Positions 25,238 through 34,712 of a stretch of DNA of 64,000 bases are shown piece by piece. The notes beneath the pieces are model-generated. The model searched no databases. It had not been told where the DNA came from and saw only the letters and a program-made list of their open reading frames with translations. How positions within the stretch are numbered: position 1 is the first letter of the stretch; each line of letters starts with the position of its first letter. Source of the stretch: Trujillonella endophytica (GTDB lineage: Bacteria; Actinomycetota; Actinomycetes; Mycobacteriales; Geodermatophilaceae); the NCBI RefSeq assembly GCF_019799905.1, contig NZ_JABGCI010000002.1, positions 310,001-374,000 on the forward strand, given 5' to 3'. The translations under genes were made by a program, and so were the position numbers.

Positions 25238-25558
25238 TCAGCGCGGCTCGGCCGGACCCTGCTCGTCGTCCCGCGGGCCCTCGATCGCGCGCGGTGCCCG
25301 GCGCAGCGTGTCGAGCACGTCGTCCCCGGTGCCGTCGCGGCGCTCCTCGACCAGCTCCGCGGGGGTGTCGGGGACGACGACGTCCTCCTCGCCCTCGGGG
25401 CGGTCGAAGCTCTCCGGCACCCGCTTGAGGTGCCGGGTCATCGACCGCACGAGGAAGCCGACGGCGATGAGGCCGAGGACGAGCAGCAGCAGGCCGAACG
25501 GGCCGGACTTGCCGACGTCCTCGGGCACCTGGTCGCTCGCGGCCCACAGCTCGATCAT
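25238..25558 (-). CDS. Small single-pass membrane protein downstream of mca
   Basis: A 106-residue product with one membrane helix (about residues 20-38, [17 protein letters not shown]) and an acidic cytoplasmic tail. It is coupled to mca by a 4-bp overlap (ATGA). A small membrane protein next to mca is seen in many actinomycetes, so this is probably a conserved but uncharacterised gene. Confidence 0.75.
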   Translation of the reverse strand: MIELWAASDQVPEDVGKSGPFGLLLLVLGLIAVGFLVRSMTRHLKRVPESFDRPEGEEDVVVPDTPAELVEERRDGTGDDVLDTLRRAPRAIEGPRDDEQGPAEPR

Positions 25559-26442
25559 CGGACCGTCACCTCGCTCCGGATCCCGGCGAACAGGTCGTCC
25601 TCGGGCAGCGGGGAGTCGACCAGCGAGCGCGCCAGCTCGAAGTCCTCGGTCGGCCACACCCGCTGCTGGAGGTCCATCGGCACGGCGAACCAGCGCCCGG
25701 TGGGGTCGATCTGGGTCGCGTGGGCGATGAGGGCGGCGTCGCGGACGTCGAAGTACTCCGAGCACGGCACCCTCGTGGTGACGCGGTGCGAGATGTCGTG
25801 CTCCGGGTCCCAGTTCTCCAGCCACTCGGCGTAGGGCGACTCCCCGCCCGAGGCGACGATCGCCTCGTGCAGCGCACGGGTCCGGGGCAGCGTGAAGCTC
25901 ATGTTGTAGTAGAGCTTGCTGGGCTGCCAGGGCTCCCCGAGCTCGGGGTAGCGGTCCGGGTCACCGGCCGCCTCGAACGCGTGGACCGAGATCTCGTGCG
26001 TCTTGATGTGGTCCGGGTGGGGGTAGCCGCCCCGCTCGTCGTAGGTGGTCACCACCTGCGGCCGGAACCGGCGGATGAGCGCCACCAGCGGCGCAGCGGC
26101 CTCCTCCAGCGGCACGAGCGCGAAGCAGCCCTGCGGCAGCGGCGGCAACGGGTCGCCCTCGGGGAGCCCGGAGTCCACGAAGCCGAGGAACTCCTGCTCG
26201 ACCCCCAGGATCTCCCGGGCGCGCGCCATCTCCTCGGTGCGGATCTGCGGGAGCCGCTCCCACACCTCGGGCTTGTCGAGAGCCGGGTTGAGCACCGAGC
26301 CGCGCTCGCCGCCGGTGCACGTGGCCACCATGACGCGGGCACCCTCGGCGACGTACTTGGCCATCGTCGCGGCGCCCTTGCTCGACTCGTCGTCGGGGTG
26401 GGCGTGCACGGCGAGCAGCCGGAGCTGGTCTGCGTCGGTCAC
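25555..26442 (-). CDS. mca: Mycothiol conjugate amidase Mca
   Basis: Mca cleaves mycothiol S-conjugates, releasing mercapturic acids for export and detoxification; it is specific to mycothiol-producing actinomycetes. The 295-residue protein has the zinc motif [18 protein letters not shown] near the N-terminus, CTGGERGS, and YPHPDH supplying the third ligand. The length and the C-terminal region ([20 protein letters not shown]) separate it from the paralogue MshB. The GTG at 26442 gives the family's normal start. It diverges from greA. Confidence 0.95.
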   Translation of the reverse strand: MTDADQLRLLAVHAHPDDESSKGAATMAKYVAEGARVMVATCTGGERGSVLNPALDKPEVWERLPQIRTEEMARAREILGVEQEFLGFVDSGLPEGDPLPPLPQGCFALVPLEEAAAPLVALIRRFRPQVVTTYDERGGYPHPDHIKTHEISVHAFEAAGDPDRYPELGEPWQPSKLYYNMSFTLPRTRALHEAIVASGGESPYAEWLENWDPEHDISHRVTTRVPCSEYFDVRDAALIAHATQIDPTGRWFAVPMDLQQRVWPTEDFELARSLVDSPLPEDDLFAGIRSEVTVR

Positions 26443-26647
26443 CGGGCCATCATCCCCCGCTCCGGCGGAGGGGCGGTGCCGGGCGGCCACCCGGACGGGT
26501 GCGCTGTGCCGCGCGTCACGCCGGACTCCGGTACGTTCCGGAACTCCGGCGGTGCGTGCAGCGGTTCCGGCGCCGGTGTTAGCTTGGACGATCACCGTGA
26601 GCGCCGTCCGACCGGGCGGTGACCCCCGAGATGCAGGAGTATCCCGC

Positions 26648-27148
26648 GTGACCACCCCCACTGAGAACGAGCAGGGCATCTGGCTGACCCAGGAGGCCCA
26701 CGACCGGCTGAAGGCCGAGCTCGACCAGCTGGTGGCGAACCGCCCGGCCATGGCCGCGGAGATCAACGCCCGCCGCGAGGAGGGCGACCTCAAGGAGAAC
26801 GGTGGCTACCACGCCGCCAAGGACGAGCAGGGCAAGCAGGAGGGCCGCATCCGGCAGCTCACCGACATCCTGCGCAAGGCGACCGTCGGCGACGCGCCGA
26901 CCGAGGCCTCCGTCGCGGCGACCGGCACCGTCATCACGATCCGCTTCACCGGCGACGACGAGACCGAGAAGTTCCTGCTGGGCTCCCGCGAGATCGCCGG
27001 CACCACCGACCTCACCGTCTACTCGCCGGAGTCGGCGCTCGGGGCGGCGATCATGGGGGCGGCGCCGGGCGCGACCGTGACGTACCAGGCACCCAACGGC
27101 CGGGACATCACCGTCGACGTCGTCGCGATCGAGCCCTTCGTCCCCTGA
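26648..27148 (+). CDS. greA: Transcription elongation factor GreA
   Basis: GreA rescues arrested RNA polymerase by stimulating transcript cleavage. The 166-residue protein has the N-terminal coiled coil with the tip acidic residues in [21 protein letters not shown] and the C-terminal FKBP-like domain with [13 protein letters not shown]. The GTG is preceded by AGGAG at 26635. A TAGCTT box at 26580 could be the -10. The divergent mca-greA order is common in actinomycetes. Confidence 0.96.
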   Translation: MTTPTENEQGIWLTQEAHDRLKAELDQLVANRPAMAAEINARREEGDLKENGGYHAAKDEQGKQEGRIRQLTDILRKATVGDAPTEASVAATGTVITIRFTGDDETEKFLLGSREIAGTTDLTVYSPESALGAAIMGAAPGATVTYQAPNGRDITVDVVAIEPFVP

Positions 27149-27159
27149 TCGGCCGCGTC

Positions 27160-27486
27160 GTGCGCACGGCCCGCTCCCGGCGGGCGGAGAACACCAGCTT
27201 CGAGTGCGGCCACTGCCGCTCCGCCGTCCCGGCCAACTCCGACGGGCACTACCGCAACCACTGCCCGTTCTGCCTCTGGTCCCTGCACGTCGACGACCTG
27301 CCCGGCGACCGCGCGAGCGAGTGCCGGGCGCTCATGGAGCCGATCGGCCTGGTGGAGAAGTCGGGCAAGGGCTGGCAGGTGGTCCACCGCTGCACGGCGT
27401 GCGGCCACCGCCAGCCCAACCGGCTGGTCCGCGAGGGCGAGGCCCCCGACGACCTCGACCTGGTGCTCAGCCTCCCCTGGCTGTGA
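27160..27486 (+). CDS. RNHCP-domain zinc-ribbon protein
   Basis: The 108-residue protein has two CxxC knuckles: ECGHC near residue 16 with HCPFC at 35, and CTACGH near 80. YRNHCPFCLWSLHVDD is the RNHCP signature. Such proteins are small predicted metal-binding ribbons of unknown role, often near translation or stress genes. The GTG start lies 11 bp after the greA stop, so the two are likely cotranscribed. The N-terminus is basic, consistent with nucleic-acid binding. Confidence 0.88.
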   Translation: MRTARSRRAENTSFECGHCRSAVPANSDGHYRNHCPFCLWSLHVDDLPGDRASECRALMEPIGLVEKSGKGWQVVHRCTACGHRQPNRLVREGEAPDDLDLVLSLPWL

Positions 27487-27514
27487 CACCGCGGTCCTCC
27501 GGACCCCCCCGCCG

Positions 27515-27582
27515 CTCTTGCGGTGTTCCTCGCACTCCTGCGGTGCTGCAGCACCGCAGGAGTGCGAGGAACACCGCAGAAG
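27515..27582. repeat. 68-bp palindromic element, copy 3 (most symmetrical)
   Basis: The best palindrome of the family: the two 34-base halves are complementary at 32 of 34 positions. It contains TGCGGTGTTCCTCG and an inner CTGCGGTGCTG/CAGCACCGCAG. It lies in the convergent gap between the RNHCP gene and the M3 peptidase gene. Confidence 0.92.
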
Positions 27583-27605
27583 TGGACGCTCGGGTCGGCG
27601 GGGAC

Positions 27606-29669
27606 CTAGGCGGCGGGGACCTGGGCGGCCAGGCCGCGGCGGCGCAGCAGCGGGGCCGGATCGGCGTCGCGGCCGCGGACGGCGCGGAACGCGTCCAGCG
27701 GGTCGACCGAGCCACCGACGGCGAGCAGCCGGCTGCGGAAGACGTCACCGTTCTCCCGGCGCAGCCCGCCGTTCTCCTCGAACCAGTCGACCATGTCGGC
27801 GTCCAGGACCTCCGACCAGATGTAGGAGTAGTAGCCCGCCGAGTAGCCGCCGGCGAACACGTGCTGGAAGTAGGTCGTGCGGTAGCGCGGCGGCACGAGG
27901 TCGGAGGCGACCCCCGCCTCGGCCAGCGCGCGGGCCTCGAAGTCGGCCGGGTCGCCGATCTCGGTCTCCGGGGTGATCCGGTGCCAGGCCTGGTCGAGCA
28001 GCGTGGCCGCCAGGTACTCCAGGGTGCCGAAGCCCTCGCCCCAGAGCGCCGCGGCGTCCAGCGCCGTGACGACGTCGGCCGGCAGCGGCTCCCCGGTCTC
28101 CACGTGCCGGGCGTAGTGGTCCCTGACCTCGGGCCACATCGCCCACATCTCGTTGACCTGGCTGGGGAACTCGACGAAGTCCCGCGGGACGGCGGTCCCG
28201 GCGAACCGCGGGTAGGTCACGGCCGAGCTCAGCGCGTGCAGCGCGTGGCCGAACTCGTGGAAGAGCGTGTCGACCTCGGTGAGGGTGAGCAGCGTCGGCT
28301 GCCCGGGGGCGGCGCGGTTGACGTTGAGGTTGTTGACGACGACGGGCCGCGTGCCCAGCAGCCCCGACTGCGACACGAAGCTGCTCATCCACGCCCCGCC
28401 GCGCTTGCCCTCCCGCGCGGAGAAGTCGCCGAGGTACAGGCCGACCGCGGCGCCGGCGGCGTCGGTGACCTCCCAGACCCGGACGTCGGGGTGGTACCCG
28501 GCGAGCTCCGGCCGCGGGGTGAACCGGTAGCCGTAGAGCAGCTCGGCCGCGTGGAAGACGCCGTCGACGAGCACCCGCTCCAGCTCGAAGTACGGCCGGA
28601 GGGCCGCGGTGTCGACGGCGTAGCGCTCGGCCCGCACCCGTTCGCTGTAGAAGGCCCAGTCCCAGGCCGCCAGCTCGACGCCGTCCGCCGCCGCCACCTC
28701 TGCGAGCGCGGCGGCCTCGGCCTCCGCGTTGGCGACCGACGGGCCGACCATCGTCGCGAGCATGGCGTCGACCGCCGCCGCGGTGCCCGCCGTCTGGTCG
28801 GCGAGCACGAGGTCGGCGTGCGTGTCGAAGCCGAGCAGGCGCGCCCGCTCCGCCCGCAGCCGGGCGATCCGGACCGCGACCGGCCCGTTGTCGTGCTCCC
28901 CGGCCGAGGCCCGGCCCACCGAGGCCTCGAACACCCGGCGGCGCAGCTCGCGGTCCCGCAGCTTGGTCAGCACGGGCTGGCCGGTCGGCAGCACCAGGGT
29001 GACCAGGTACCCGTCGAGGCCGCGGTCCGCGGCGGCCCGGGCAGCGGCGGCGACCTCCTCGTCCCCGAGGCCGTCGAGCTCGGCGACGTCCGCGACCCGC
29101 ACGGCGGCGGCCTCGGTCGCGGCCTGCAGGTTCTGGGCGAACGTCGTCGACAGCTCCGACAGCTCGGCGTTCAGCTCCGTGAGGCGTGCGCGTCCGGCGG
29201 CGTCGAGGCGGGCGCCGGCCAGCACGAAGTCGAGGTGGTAGCGCTCCACCAGCCGCAGCGACTCCGGGTCCAGCCCCGCCGACTCCCGCCCGGCGTGCAC
29301 CGCGTCGATGCGGGCGAACAGCGCCGGGTCCAGCCGGATGGCGTCGGAGTGCGCGGACTGCACCGGGGCGAGCTCGCGCTCGATCTCGCGCAGCCGCGGC
29401 GTCGACAGCGACGAGGAGAGGTTGCCGAGGACCGCGTTGGCCCGGCGCAGCAGCCGCCCGGAGCGCTCGAGCGCGACGACCGTGTTCCCGAACGTCGGCG
29501 TCTCGGCGGAGCCGGTGATCGCCGCGACCTCCTCCCGCTGCTCGGCCATGCCGGCCAGCACCGCCCCGTGGCAGTGCTCGAGCGTGATGTGGGCGAACGG
29601 CGGCAGCTCGAACGGCAGCGGCGACGGCTGGAGCAGCGGGTTGACGGTGGCGGACTGGGCGGCGGTCAC
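27606..29669 (-). CDS. M3-family zinc metallopeptidase (peptidyl-dipeptidase Dcp/oligopeptidase A-like)
   Basis: The 687-residue enzyme has the thermolysin-type motif HEFGHALH at about residue 474 and the M3 context DFVEFPSQVNEMWA downstream, plus FAGGYSAGYYSYIWSEVLD near the C-terminus that shapes the active site in this family. It degrades cytoplasmic oligopeptides. No signal peptide is present. The GTG at 29669 gives the normal Dcp N-terminus (NPLLQPSPLPFELPPF). It converges with the RNHCP gene. Confidence 0.94.
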   Translation of the reverse strand: MTAAQSATVNPLLQPSPLPFELPPFAHITLEHCHGAVLAGMAEQREEVAAITGSAETPTFGNTVVALERSGRLLRRANAVLGNLSSSLSTPRLREIERELAPVQSAHSDAIRLDPALFARIDAVHAGRESAGLDPESLRLVERYHLDFVLAGARLDAAGRARLTELNAELSELSTTFAQNLQAATEAAAVRVADVAELDGLGDEEVAAAARAAADRGLDGYLVTLVLPTGQPVLTKLRDRELRRRVFEASVGRASAGEHDNGPVAVRIARLRAERARLLGFDTHADLVLADQTAGTAAAVDAMLATMVGPSVANAEAEAAALAEVAAADGVELAAWDWAFYSERVRAERYAVDTAALRPYFELERVLVDGVFHAAELLYGYRFTPRPELAGYHPDVRVWEVTDAAGAAVGLYLGDFSAREGKRGGAWMSSFVSQSGLLGTRPVVVNNLNVNRAAPGQPTLLTLTEVDTLFHEFGHALHALSSAVTYPRFAGTAVPRDFVEFPSQVNEMWAMWPEVRDHYARHVETGEPLPADVVTALDAAALWGEGFGTLEYLAATLLDQAWHRITPETEIGDPADFEARALAEAGVASDLVPPRYRTTYFQHVFAGGYSAGYYSYIWSEVLDADMVDWFEENGGLRRENGDVFRSRLLAVGGSVDPLDAFRAVRGRDADPAPLLRRRGLAAQVPAA

Positions 29670-29778
29670 GCCTGCATCCTCCGCTCCCGCCGTCCACCCC
29701 TGCCCGGCGGCCGCACCCGCAGCGGCCGCGCACCGAGGTCCGTAGCCGCGCCACCAGCGTCGTCGTACCTTTGGCGAG

Positions 29779-31245
29779 GTGACGGACCCCGCCTCCACGG
29801 CACCCGCTCCCCCCGCCCCCACCACCCTGGGCGAGCTCCGCGCCAGCGGAGCCGCCGCCCGCCCGGTCAAGGCCGAGATCCGCGCCAACCTCCTCGCCCG
29901 GCTCGCCGCCGGCGAGCCCTCCCTGCCCGGCATCGTCGGGTTCGAGGACACCGTCGTCCCCGAGGTCGAGCGCGCCCTCATCGCCGGGCACGACCTGGTC
30001 CTGCTCGGCGAGCGCGGCCAGGGCAAGACCCGGCTCATCCGCACGCTGGTCGGCCTGCTCGACGAGTGGACGCCGGTCCTGGCGGGCAGCGAGCTCAACG
30101 AGCACCCGCTGCACCCCATCTCGGTCTGGGCGCACCGGCAGATCGCCGAGCACGGCGACGACACCCCTGTCGGCTGGCTGCACCGCAGCGAGCGCTTCGG
30201 CGAGAAGCTCGCCACCCCCGACACCAGCGTCGGTGACCTGATCGGCGACGTCGACCCGATCAAGGTCGCCGAGGGCCGCACGCTGGGCGACCCCGAGACG
30301 GTGCACTACGGCCTCGTGCCGCGCACCAACCGCGGCATCTTCAGCGTCAACGAGCTGCCCGACCTGGCCGAGCGCATCCAGGTGGCGCTGCTCAACGTGC
30401 TGGAGGAGCGCGACATCCAGATCCGCGGCTACCGCGTGCGGCTGCCGCTGGACCTGCTGCTGGTCGCCAGCGCCAACCCCGAGGACTACACCAACCGCGG
30501 GCGGATCATCACGCCGCTCAAGGACCGGTTCGGCACCGAGGTGCGCACGCACTACCCGATCGAGCTGGCCGACGAGATCCGGCTGCTGCACCAGGAGGCG
30601 CGCACCAGCGGCCTCGGCACCCCGGACTCCATGCCCACCCTCGACTCCCCCGTGGTGCCCGAGCACCTGGTCGAGATCGTCGCGCGCTTCACCCGGCTGG
30701 TCCGCGAGTCCAGCTCGGTGGACCAGCGCTCGGGGGTCAGCGCCCGCTTCGCGATCGCGGCGCTGGAGACCCTCGCCGGCTCCGCCGTCCGCCGGGCCGC
30801 CGTCGCCGGGGAGACCCGGCCGGTGGCGCGGGTGGTCGACCTGCCGGCGGTCGTGCCGGCCAGCCGGGGCAAGGTGGAGTTCGCCGACGCCGGCAGCGAC
30901 CCGGACGACGACCGCGAGCTGGAGGTGCTGGAGCACCTGCTCCGCCAGGCCACCGCGCAGACCTTCCGCGCCCGGTGCGCCGGGCTGGACCTCACCGGCC
31001 TGCAGGAGCACTTCACCGGCGGGGAGACCGTGGAGTCCGGCGAGCTCGTGCCGGCCGCGGCCCTGCTGGGCCAGCTGGGCACCATCCCGAAGCTCGCCGA
31101 GCTGCTCGGCCGGCTCGGCGTCCCGGAGGGCGAGCAGTCGGCCGAGCAGGCCGCGGCCGCGGTCGAGTTCGCGCTCGAGGGGTTGTACCTGACCCGGCGG
31201 CTGGCCAAGGACACCGACGGCTCCCGCACCGTGTACGGGGCCTGA
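29779..31245 (+). CDS. MoxR/magnesium chelatase-like AAA+ ATPase
   Basis: The 488-residue ATPase has Walker A GERGQGKT at residues 77-84, a Walker B-like segment GIFSVNELPDL, and sensor 1 in LLLVASANPEDYTN. The RIQVALLNVLEER helix is typical of ChlI/MoxR proteins, chaperone-like ATPases that act with VWA-domain partners. The GTG follows a GAGG. One base separates its stop from the VWA gene, so the two form an operon. No chelatase H subunit is nearby, so a tetrapyrrole role is unlikely. Confidence 0.9.
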   Translation: MTDPASTAPAPPAPTTLGELRASGAAARPVKAEIRANLLARLAAGEPSLPGIVGFEDTVVPEVERALIAGHDLVLLGERGQGKTRLIRTLVGLLDEWTPVLAGSELNEHPLHPISVWAHRQIAEHGDDTPVGWLHRSERFGEKLATPDTSVGDLIGDVDPIKVAEGRTLGDPETVHYGLVPRTNRGIFSVNELPDLAERIQVALLNVLEERDIQIRGYRVRLPLDLLLVASANPEDYTNRGRIITPLKDRFGTEVRTHYPIELADEIRLLHQEARTSGLGTPDSMPTLDSPVVPEHLVEIVARFTRLVRESSSVDQRSGVSARFAIAALETLAGSAVRRAAVAGETRPVARVVDLPAVVPASRGKVEFADAGSDPDDDRELEVLEHLLRQATAQTFRARCAGLDLTGLQEHFTGGETVESGELVPAAALLGQLGTIPKLAELLGRLGVPEGEQSAEQAAAAVEFALEGLYLTRRLAKDTDGSRTVYGA

Positions 31246-31246
31246 G

Positions 31247-33232
31247 GTGCCACGCCGGCCCGGGAAGGGCTACCGGTACGGGCGCTGGCGGGGCGGGCCC
31301 GACCCGCTCGCCCCGCCGTACGACCTCGGCGACGCCGTCGACGAGATCGGTGACTCCGTGCTCGGCGGCAGCGGCGTCAAGGAGGCGATGCGCGAGCTGC
31401 TGCGCCGCGGCATGGCCGGCCGCCGCGGCCTGGACGACCTGCGCCGCAACGTCCGTGACCGGCTCCGGCAGGCCCGCCAGGCCGGCCGGATGGACGGCAC
31501 GCTGCAGGAGGTCCGCGAGCTGCTGGAGAAGGCGCTCGAGGCCGAGCGCCGGGAGCTGTTCCCGGACCCGGACGACGCCGCCCGGCTGGCCGAGGCGGAG
31601 CTCGACGCGCTCCCGCAGGACACCGCGGGCGCCATCCGCGAGCTCAAGGACTACCCGTGGCGCAGCGACGAGGCCCGGCAGGCCTACGAGCAGATCCAGG
31701 ACACCCTCCGCCGGGAGGTGCTCGACAGCTCGTTCGCGTCGATGAAGCAGGCGCTGGAGAACGCGACCGAGCAGGACATGCAGGCCGTCCGGGACATGGT
31801 CGCCGACCTCTCGCAGCTGGTCGACGCGCACAACCGCGGCGAGGACACCGACGAGCGCTTCGCCGAGTTCATGGAGAAGCACGGACAGTTCTTCCCCGAC
31901 GACCCGCAGTCGGTCGAGGAGCTCATCGACTCCCTCGCCCGCCGGGCCGCGGCGCAGGAGCGGATGATGGCCGGCCTCTCCGCCGAGCAGCGGGCGGAGC
32001 TGTCGGACCTGATGGGCCAGGCCATGCAGGACATGGGGCTGGCCAGCGAGATGTCCCACCTGCAGGACGCGCTGCGCCAGGCGCGGCCCGACCTGCCCTG
32101 GGGTCAGCGCGGGCAGGTGCCCGACGGCGAGCAGACCCTGGGCCTGGGTGACGCCACGAGCGCCGTGGCCGAGCTGGCCGACCTGGAGGCGCTGTCGAAC
32201 CAGCTCTCCCAGGGCTACGCCGGCGCCTCGCTGGCCGACGTCGACGAGGAGCTGCTCGAGCAGGCGCTGGGCCGGGAGGCGGTCGACGACCTGGCCGCCC
32301 TGCGCCAGCTGGAGCGCGAGCTCGAGCGGCAGGGGTACCTCAACCGGACCGACGGCAAGCTGGAGCTCTCCCCCAAGGCGGTCCGGCGGCTGGGGGCCAC
32401 GGCGCTGCGCCGGGTCTTCGCCCAGCTGGACTCCACCGGCCGGGGCGAGCACGACGTCGCCGACGCCGGGGCGGCCGGCGAGCTGACCGGGGCGTCCCGG
32501 GAGTGGCAGTTCGGCGACGAGCAGCCGCTGGACGTCGTCCGCACGGTGCGCAACGCCGTCCTCCGGAACGCCGGTGAGCCGCAGGAGGAGGGCCGGCGGC
32601 GGGTTCGGATCGCCGTCGAGGACTTCGAGGTCGTCGAGACCGAGCGCCGCACCGGCGCCGCGGTCGCGCTGCTGGTCGACCTGTCGTACTCGATGGCGCT
32701 GCGCGGCACGTGGGGCGCGGCCAAGTCGACGGCGATGGCGCTGCACTCGCTGGTGACGACGAAGTTCCCGCAGGACGCGATCCAGATCATCGGGTTCTCG
32801 TCGGTGGCGCAGGTGCTGCGGCCGGAGACGCTGGCGGAGCTGAGCGTGGACACGCTGCAGGGCACCAACCTGCAGCACGGGCTGATGCTGGCCCGGCGGT
32901 TCCTCGCCCGGCACCGGGACGCCGAGCCGGTGGTCCTCGTGGTCACCGACGGCGAGCCGACGGCGCACCTGGAGCCGGACGGCACGCCGTTCTTCTGCTG
33001 GCCGCCGATGCCGGAGACCATCGCCCGGACCGTCGCCGAGGTGGAGAAGGTGGCCCGCACCGGCGCGACGATGAACGTCTTCGCGCTCGACCCGGAGCCG
33101 GCGCTGGTGCACTTCGTGCACGACATCACCGCGCGCGCCGGCGGCCGGGTGTTCACGCCCGACGGCGACCGGCTGGGCGAGTACGTGGTGGCCGACTACC
33201 TCCGGGCGAGGAAGGGCAGGCGGGCCCACTGA
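31247..33232 (+). CDS. VWA-domain protein, partner of the MoxR-like ATPase
   Basis: The 661-residue protein has a long, charged helical region with several Gln/Glu/Arg-rich segments, then a von Willebrand A domain near residues 465-640. The MIDAS motif is DLSYS (about residue 475) with the supporting TDGEP near 567. MoxR/VWA pairs assemble or insert metals into protein complexes (family knowledge). It starts one base after the ATPase stop. A covarying hairpin follows the stop. Confidence 0.9.
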   Translation: MPRRPGKGYRYGRWRGGPDPLAPPYDLGDAVDEIGDSVLGGSGVKEAMRELLRRGMAGRRGLDDLRRNVRDRLRQARQAGRMDGTLQEVRELLEKALEAERRELFPDPDDAARLAEAELDALPQDTAGAIRELKDYPWRSDEARQAYEQIQDTLRREVLDSSFASMKQALENATEQDMQAVRDMVADLSQLVDAHNRGEDTDERFAEFMEKHGQFFPDDPQSVEELIDSLARRAAAQERMMAGLSAEQRAELSDLMGQAMQDMGLASEMSHLQDALRQARPDLPWGQRGQVPDGEQTLGLGDATSAVAELADLEALSNQLSQGYAGASLADVDEELLEQALGREAVDDLAALRQLERELERQGYLNRTDGKLELSPKAVRRLGATALRRVFAQLDSTGRGEHDVADAGAAGELTGASREWQFGDEQPLDVVRTVRNAVLRNAGEPQEEGRRRVRIAVEDFEVVETERRTGAAVALLVDLSYSMALRGTWGAAKSTAMALHSLVTTKFPQDAIQIIGFSSVAQVLRPETLAELSVDTLQGTNLQHGLMLARRFLARHRDAEPVVLVVTDGEPTAHLEPDGTPFFCWPPMPETIARTVAEVEKVARTGATMNVFALDPEPALVHFVHDITARAGGRVFTPDGDRLGEYVVADYLRARKGRRAH

Positions 33233-33237
33233 CGTAG

Positions 33238-33292
33238 GGCCCCGCTGCCCCCCACCGCTCGCACGCTCGGGGCGGGCCCCTGCAGCGGGGCC
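33238..33292. terminator. Terminator hairpin, family T copy A
   Basis: Perfect 11-bp arms GGCCCCGCTGC (33238-33248) and GCAGCGGGGCC (33282-33292) flank a conserved core rich in CGCTCGCACGCTCGG. It fills the convergent gap between the VWA gene and the DUF2252 gene. Two related copies follow at 35764 and 37102. Confidence 0.75.
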
Positions 33293-33295
33293 GGG

Positions 33296-34657
33296 TCAGC
33301 GGCGGGCGAGGCTCCCGCTGGAGCTGATCCCGGGGATGGCGCCGGCGCGGAACGCGTCGACGAACAACCGGTGGTCCTCCTGCGTGCGCCGGGCGTAGCC
33401 GTGGGCGAAGTCGACGAGGTCGGACAGGAGTTCCTCGCGGCGGTCCCCGATCATCTCGGTGATCGCCTCCTCGGTCTGGAACGGCACGAGGGTGTGCTCG
33501 CTGTCGGCGTCCCCGACGCAGTGCATCTTCGCCGTCGCCCGCCCGAGCTGGACCAGCACCGGGGCCATCTCCTCGGGCTCGGTGAGGTCGTCCCACTCGA
33601 GGTCCACCTCGTAGGGCGACAGCTCCGCGACGACGAAGCCGACGTCGTCGATCTCCGCCCAGCCCAGGAACTGGGAGGCGTCGGCCTGCAGCGCTCGGCG
33701 GCTCACCGCCGTCCGGTGGCCCTCGTGCGCGAAGGCGCCGCGCAGCTCCGGGTCGCGCACGATGCGGCTGGGGGCGGCCACGTTGCCCTGCTTCAGGGAG
33801 AGGACGACGTCGTTCTCCAGCGCCTGGTCGTACCCCTCCAGCAGCACGTTGTAGGCCGGCAGACCGGCGCTGCCGATGCCGAAGCCGCCGGTGCCGACGA
33901 CGTCCTTGACGTCGTAGGTGACGTCGCGCCGGCGCGGGGGCGGCTGGAGGGTGTGCCGGTAGCGCTCCAGCGCCTCGAGCACCCGGCCGCGCTCGTCGTC
34001 GTCCAGCCGGCGGTTGCGGCCGTTGTCGGCGAAGCGCCGCTCGTAGCCCTCGACGACGGTCATCCGGTCCAGCAGGCCGAGCCGGCTGCGCGCCGTCGTC
34101 GCCCGGATCGTGTCGCGGACCGCGCCCTCGGTGTTGTCCCGGGTGAGCGCGAAGGAGCGGTCGTCGTCGGAGCGGGTGAACGCCGCGACCTGGTCGAGGT
34201 AGGCGCCGAGGTAGGTGCGCAGCAGTTCCCCGATGACCTCGTCGCCGAGCGCCTTGCTCCAGGCCAGCAGCGCGAAGCTCGCGGCGAAGCGGCGCAGGTC
34301 CCAGCTGACGTGGCCCAGGTAGGCCTCGTCGAAGTCGTTGACGTCGAAGACGATGCGCCCCTGGGCGTCCATGTAGGTGCCGAAGTTCTCCGCGTGCAGG
34401 TCCCCCTGGATCCACACCCGGCTGGTCCGCTCGTCGGACCACCGGTCGTCCAGCTGCGCCATGTCGGCGTAGAACAGGCAGGCGCTGCCGCGGTAGAAGG
34501 CGAACGGGTCGGCCGCCATCTTCCGGAACTTCGTCCGGAAGGCGTCGGCGTCGGCGGTCATGAGGTCGCTGAACGCCTCCACCAACGTGTCGACGATCAG
34601 CTGCGAGCGTTCACCGGCGGTTCCGCTGGGGGTGACCCCTAGGGGGGAATGTGGCAC
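33296..34657 (-). CDS. DUF2252 kinase-like protein
   Basis: The 453-residue product has DPFAFYRGSACLFYADMA near the start, the catalytic-loop-like GDLHAENFGTY with VFDVNDFDEA (an HxDxxxxN...D arrangement of kinase folds), and KQGNVAAPSR. Proteins of this family look like phosphotransferases; substrate unknown. I chose the GTG at 34657. A GTG at 34705 would extend it by 16 residues but would bring in a TTA codon and run into the divergent gene's leader. Confidence 0.85.
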   Translation of the reverse strand: MPHSPLGVTPSGTAGERSQLIVDTLVEAFSDLMTADADAFRTKFRKMAADPFAFYRGSACLFYADMAQLDDRWSDERTSRVWIQGDLHAENFGTYMDAQGRIVFDVNDFDEAYLGHVSWDLRRFAASFALLAWSKALGDEVIGELLRTYLGAYLDQVAAFTRSDDDRSFALTRDNTEGAVRDTIRATTARSRLGLLDRMTVVEGYERRFADNGRNRRLDDDERGRVLEALERYRHTLQPPPRRRDVTYDVKDVVGTGGFGIGSAGLPAYNVLLEGYDQALENDVVLSLKQGNVAAPSRIVRDPELRGAFAHEGHRTAVSRRALQADASQFLGWAEIDDVGFVVAELSPYEVDLEWDDLTEPEEMAPVLVQLGRATAKMHCVGDADSEHTLVPFQTEEAITEMIGDRREELLSDLVDFAHGYARRTQEDHRLFVDAFRAGAIPGISSSGSLARR

Positions 34658-34712
34658 GGAGGAACCGTAGGCGGCGGCTAACCTGCGGACCAGGTCGTTG
34701 CACACGGGACCG

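Noticed and set aside
29779..33232. AAA/VWA pair as a magnesium chelatase for bacteriochlorophyll or B12
   Set aside because: No ChlH/CobN subunit or tetrapyrrole genes are nearby; the arrangement fits the general MoxR/VWA chaperone type.
34658..34705. Longer N-terminus for the DUF2252 protein from a GTG at 34705
   Set aside because: It would add a rare TTA codon and nearly collide with the divergent SGNH gene start; the family similarity begins after 34657.
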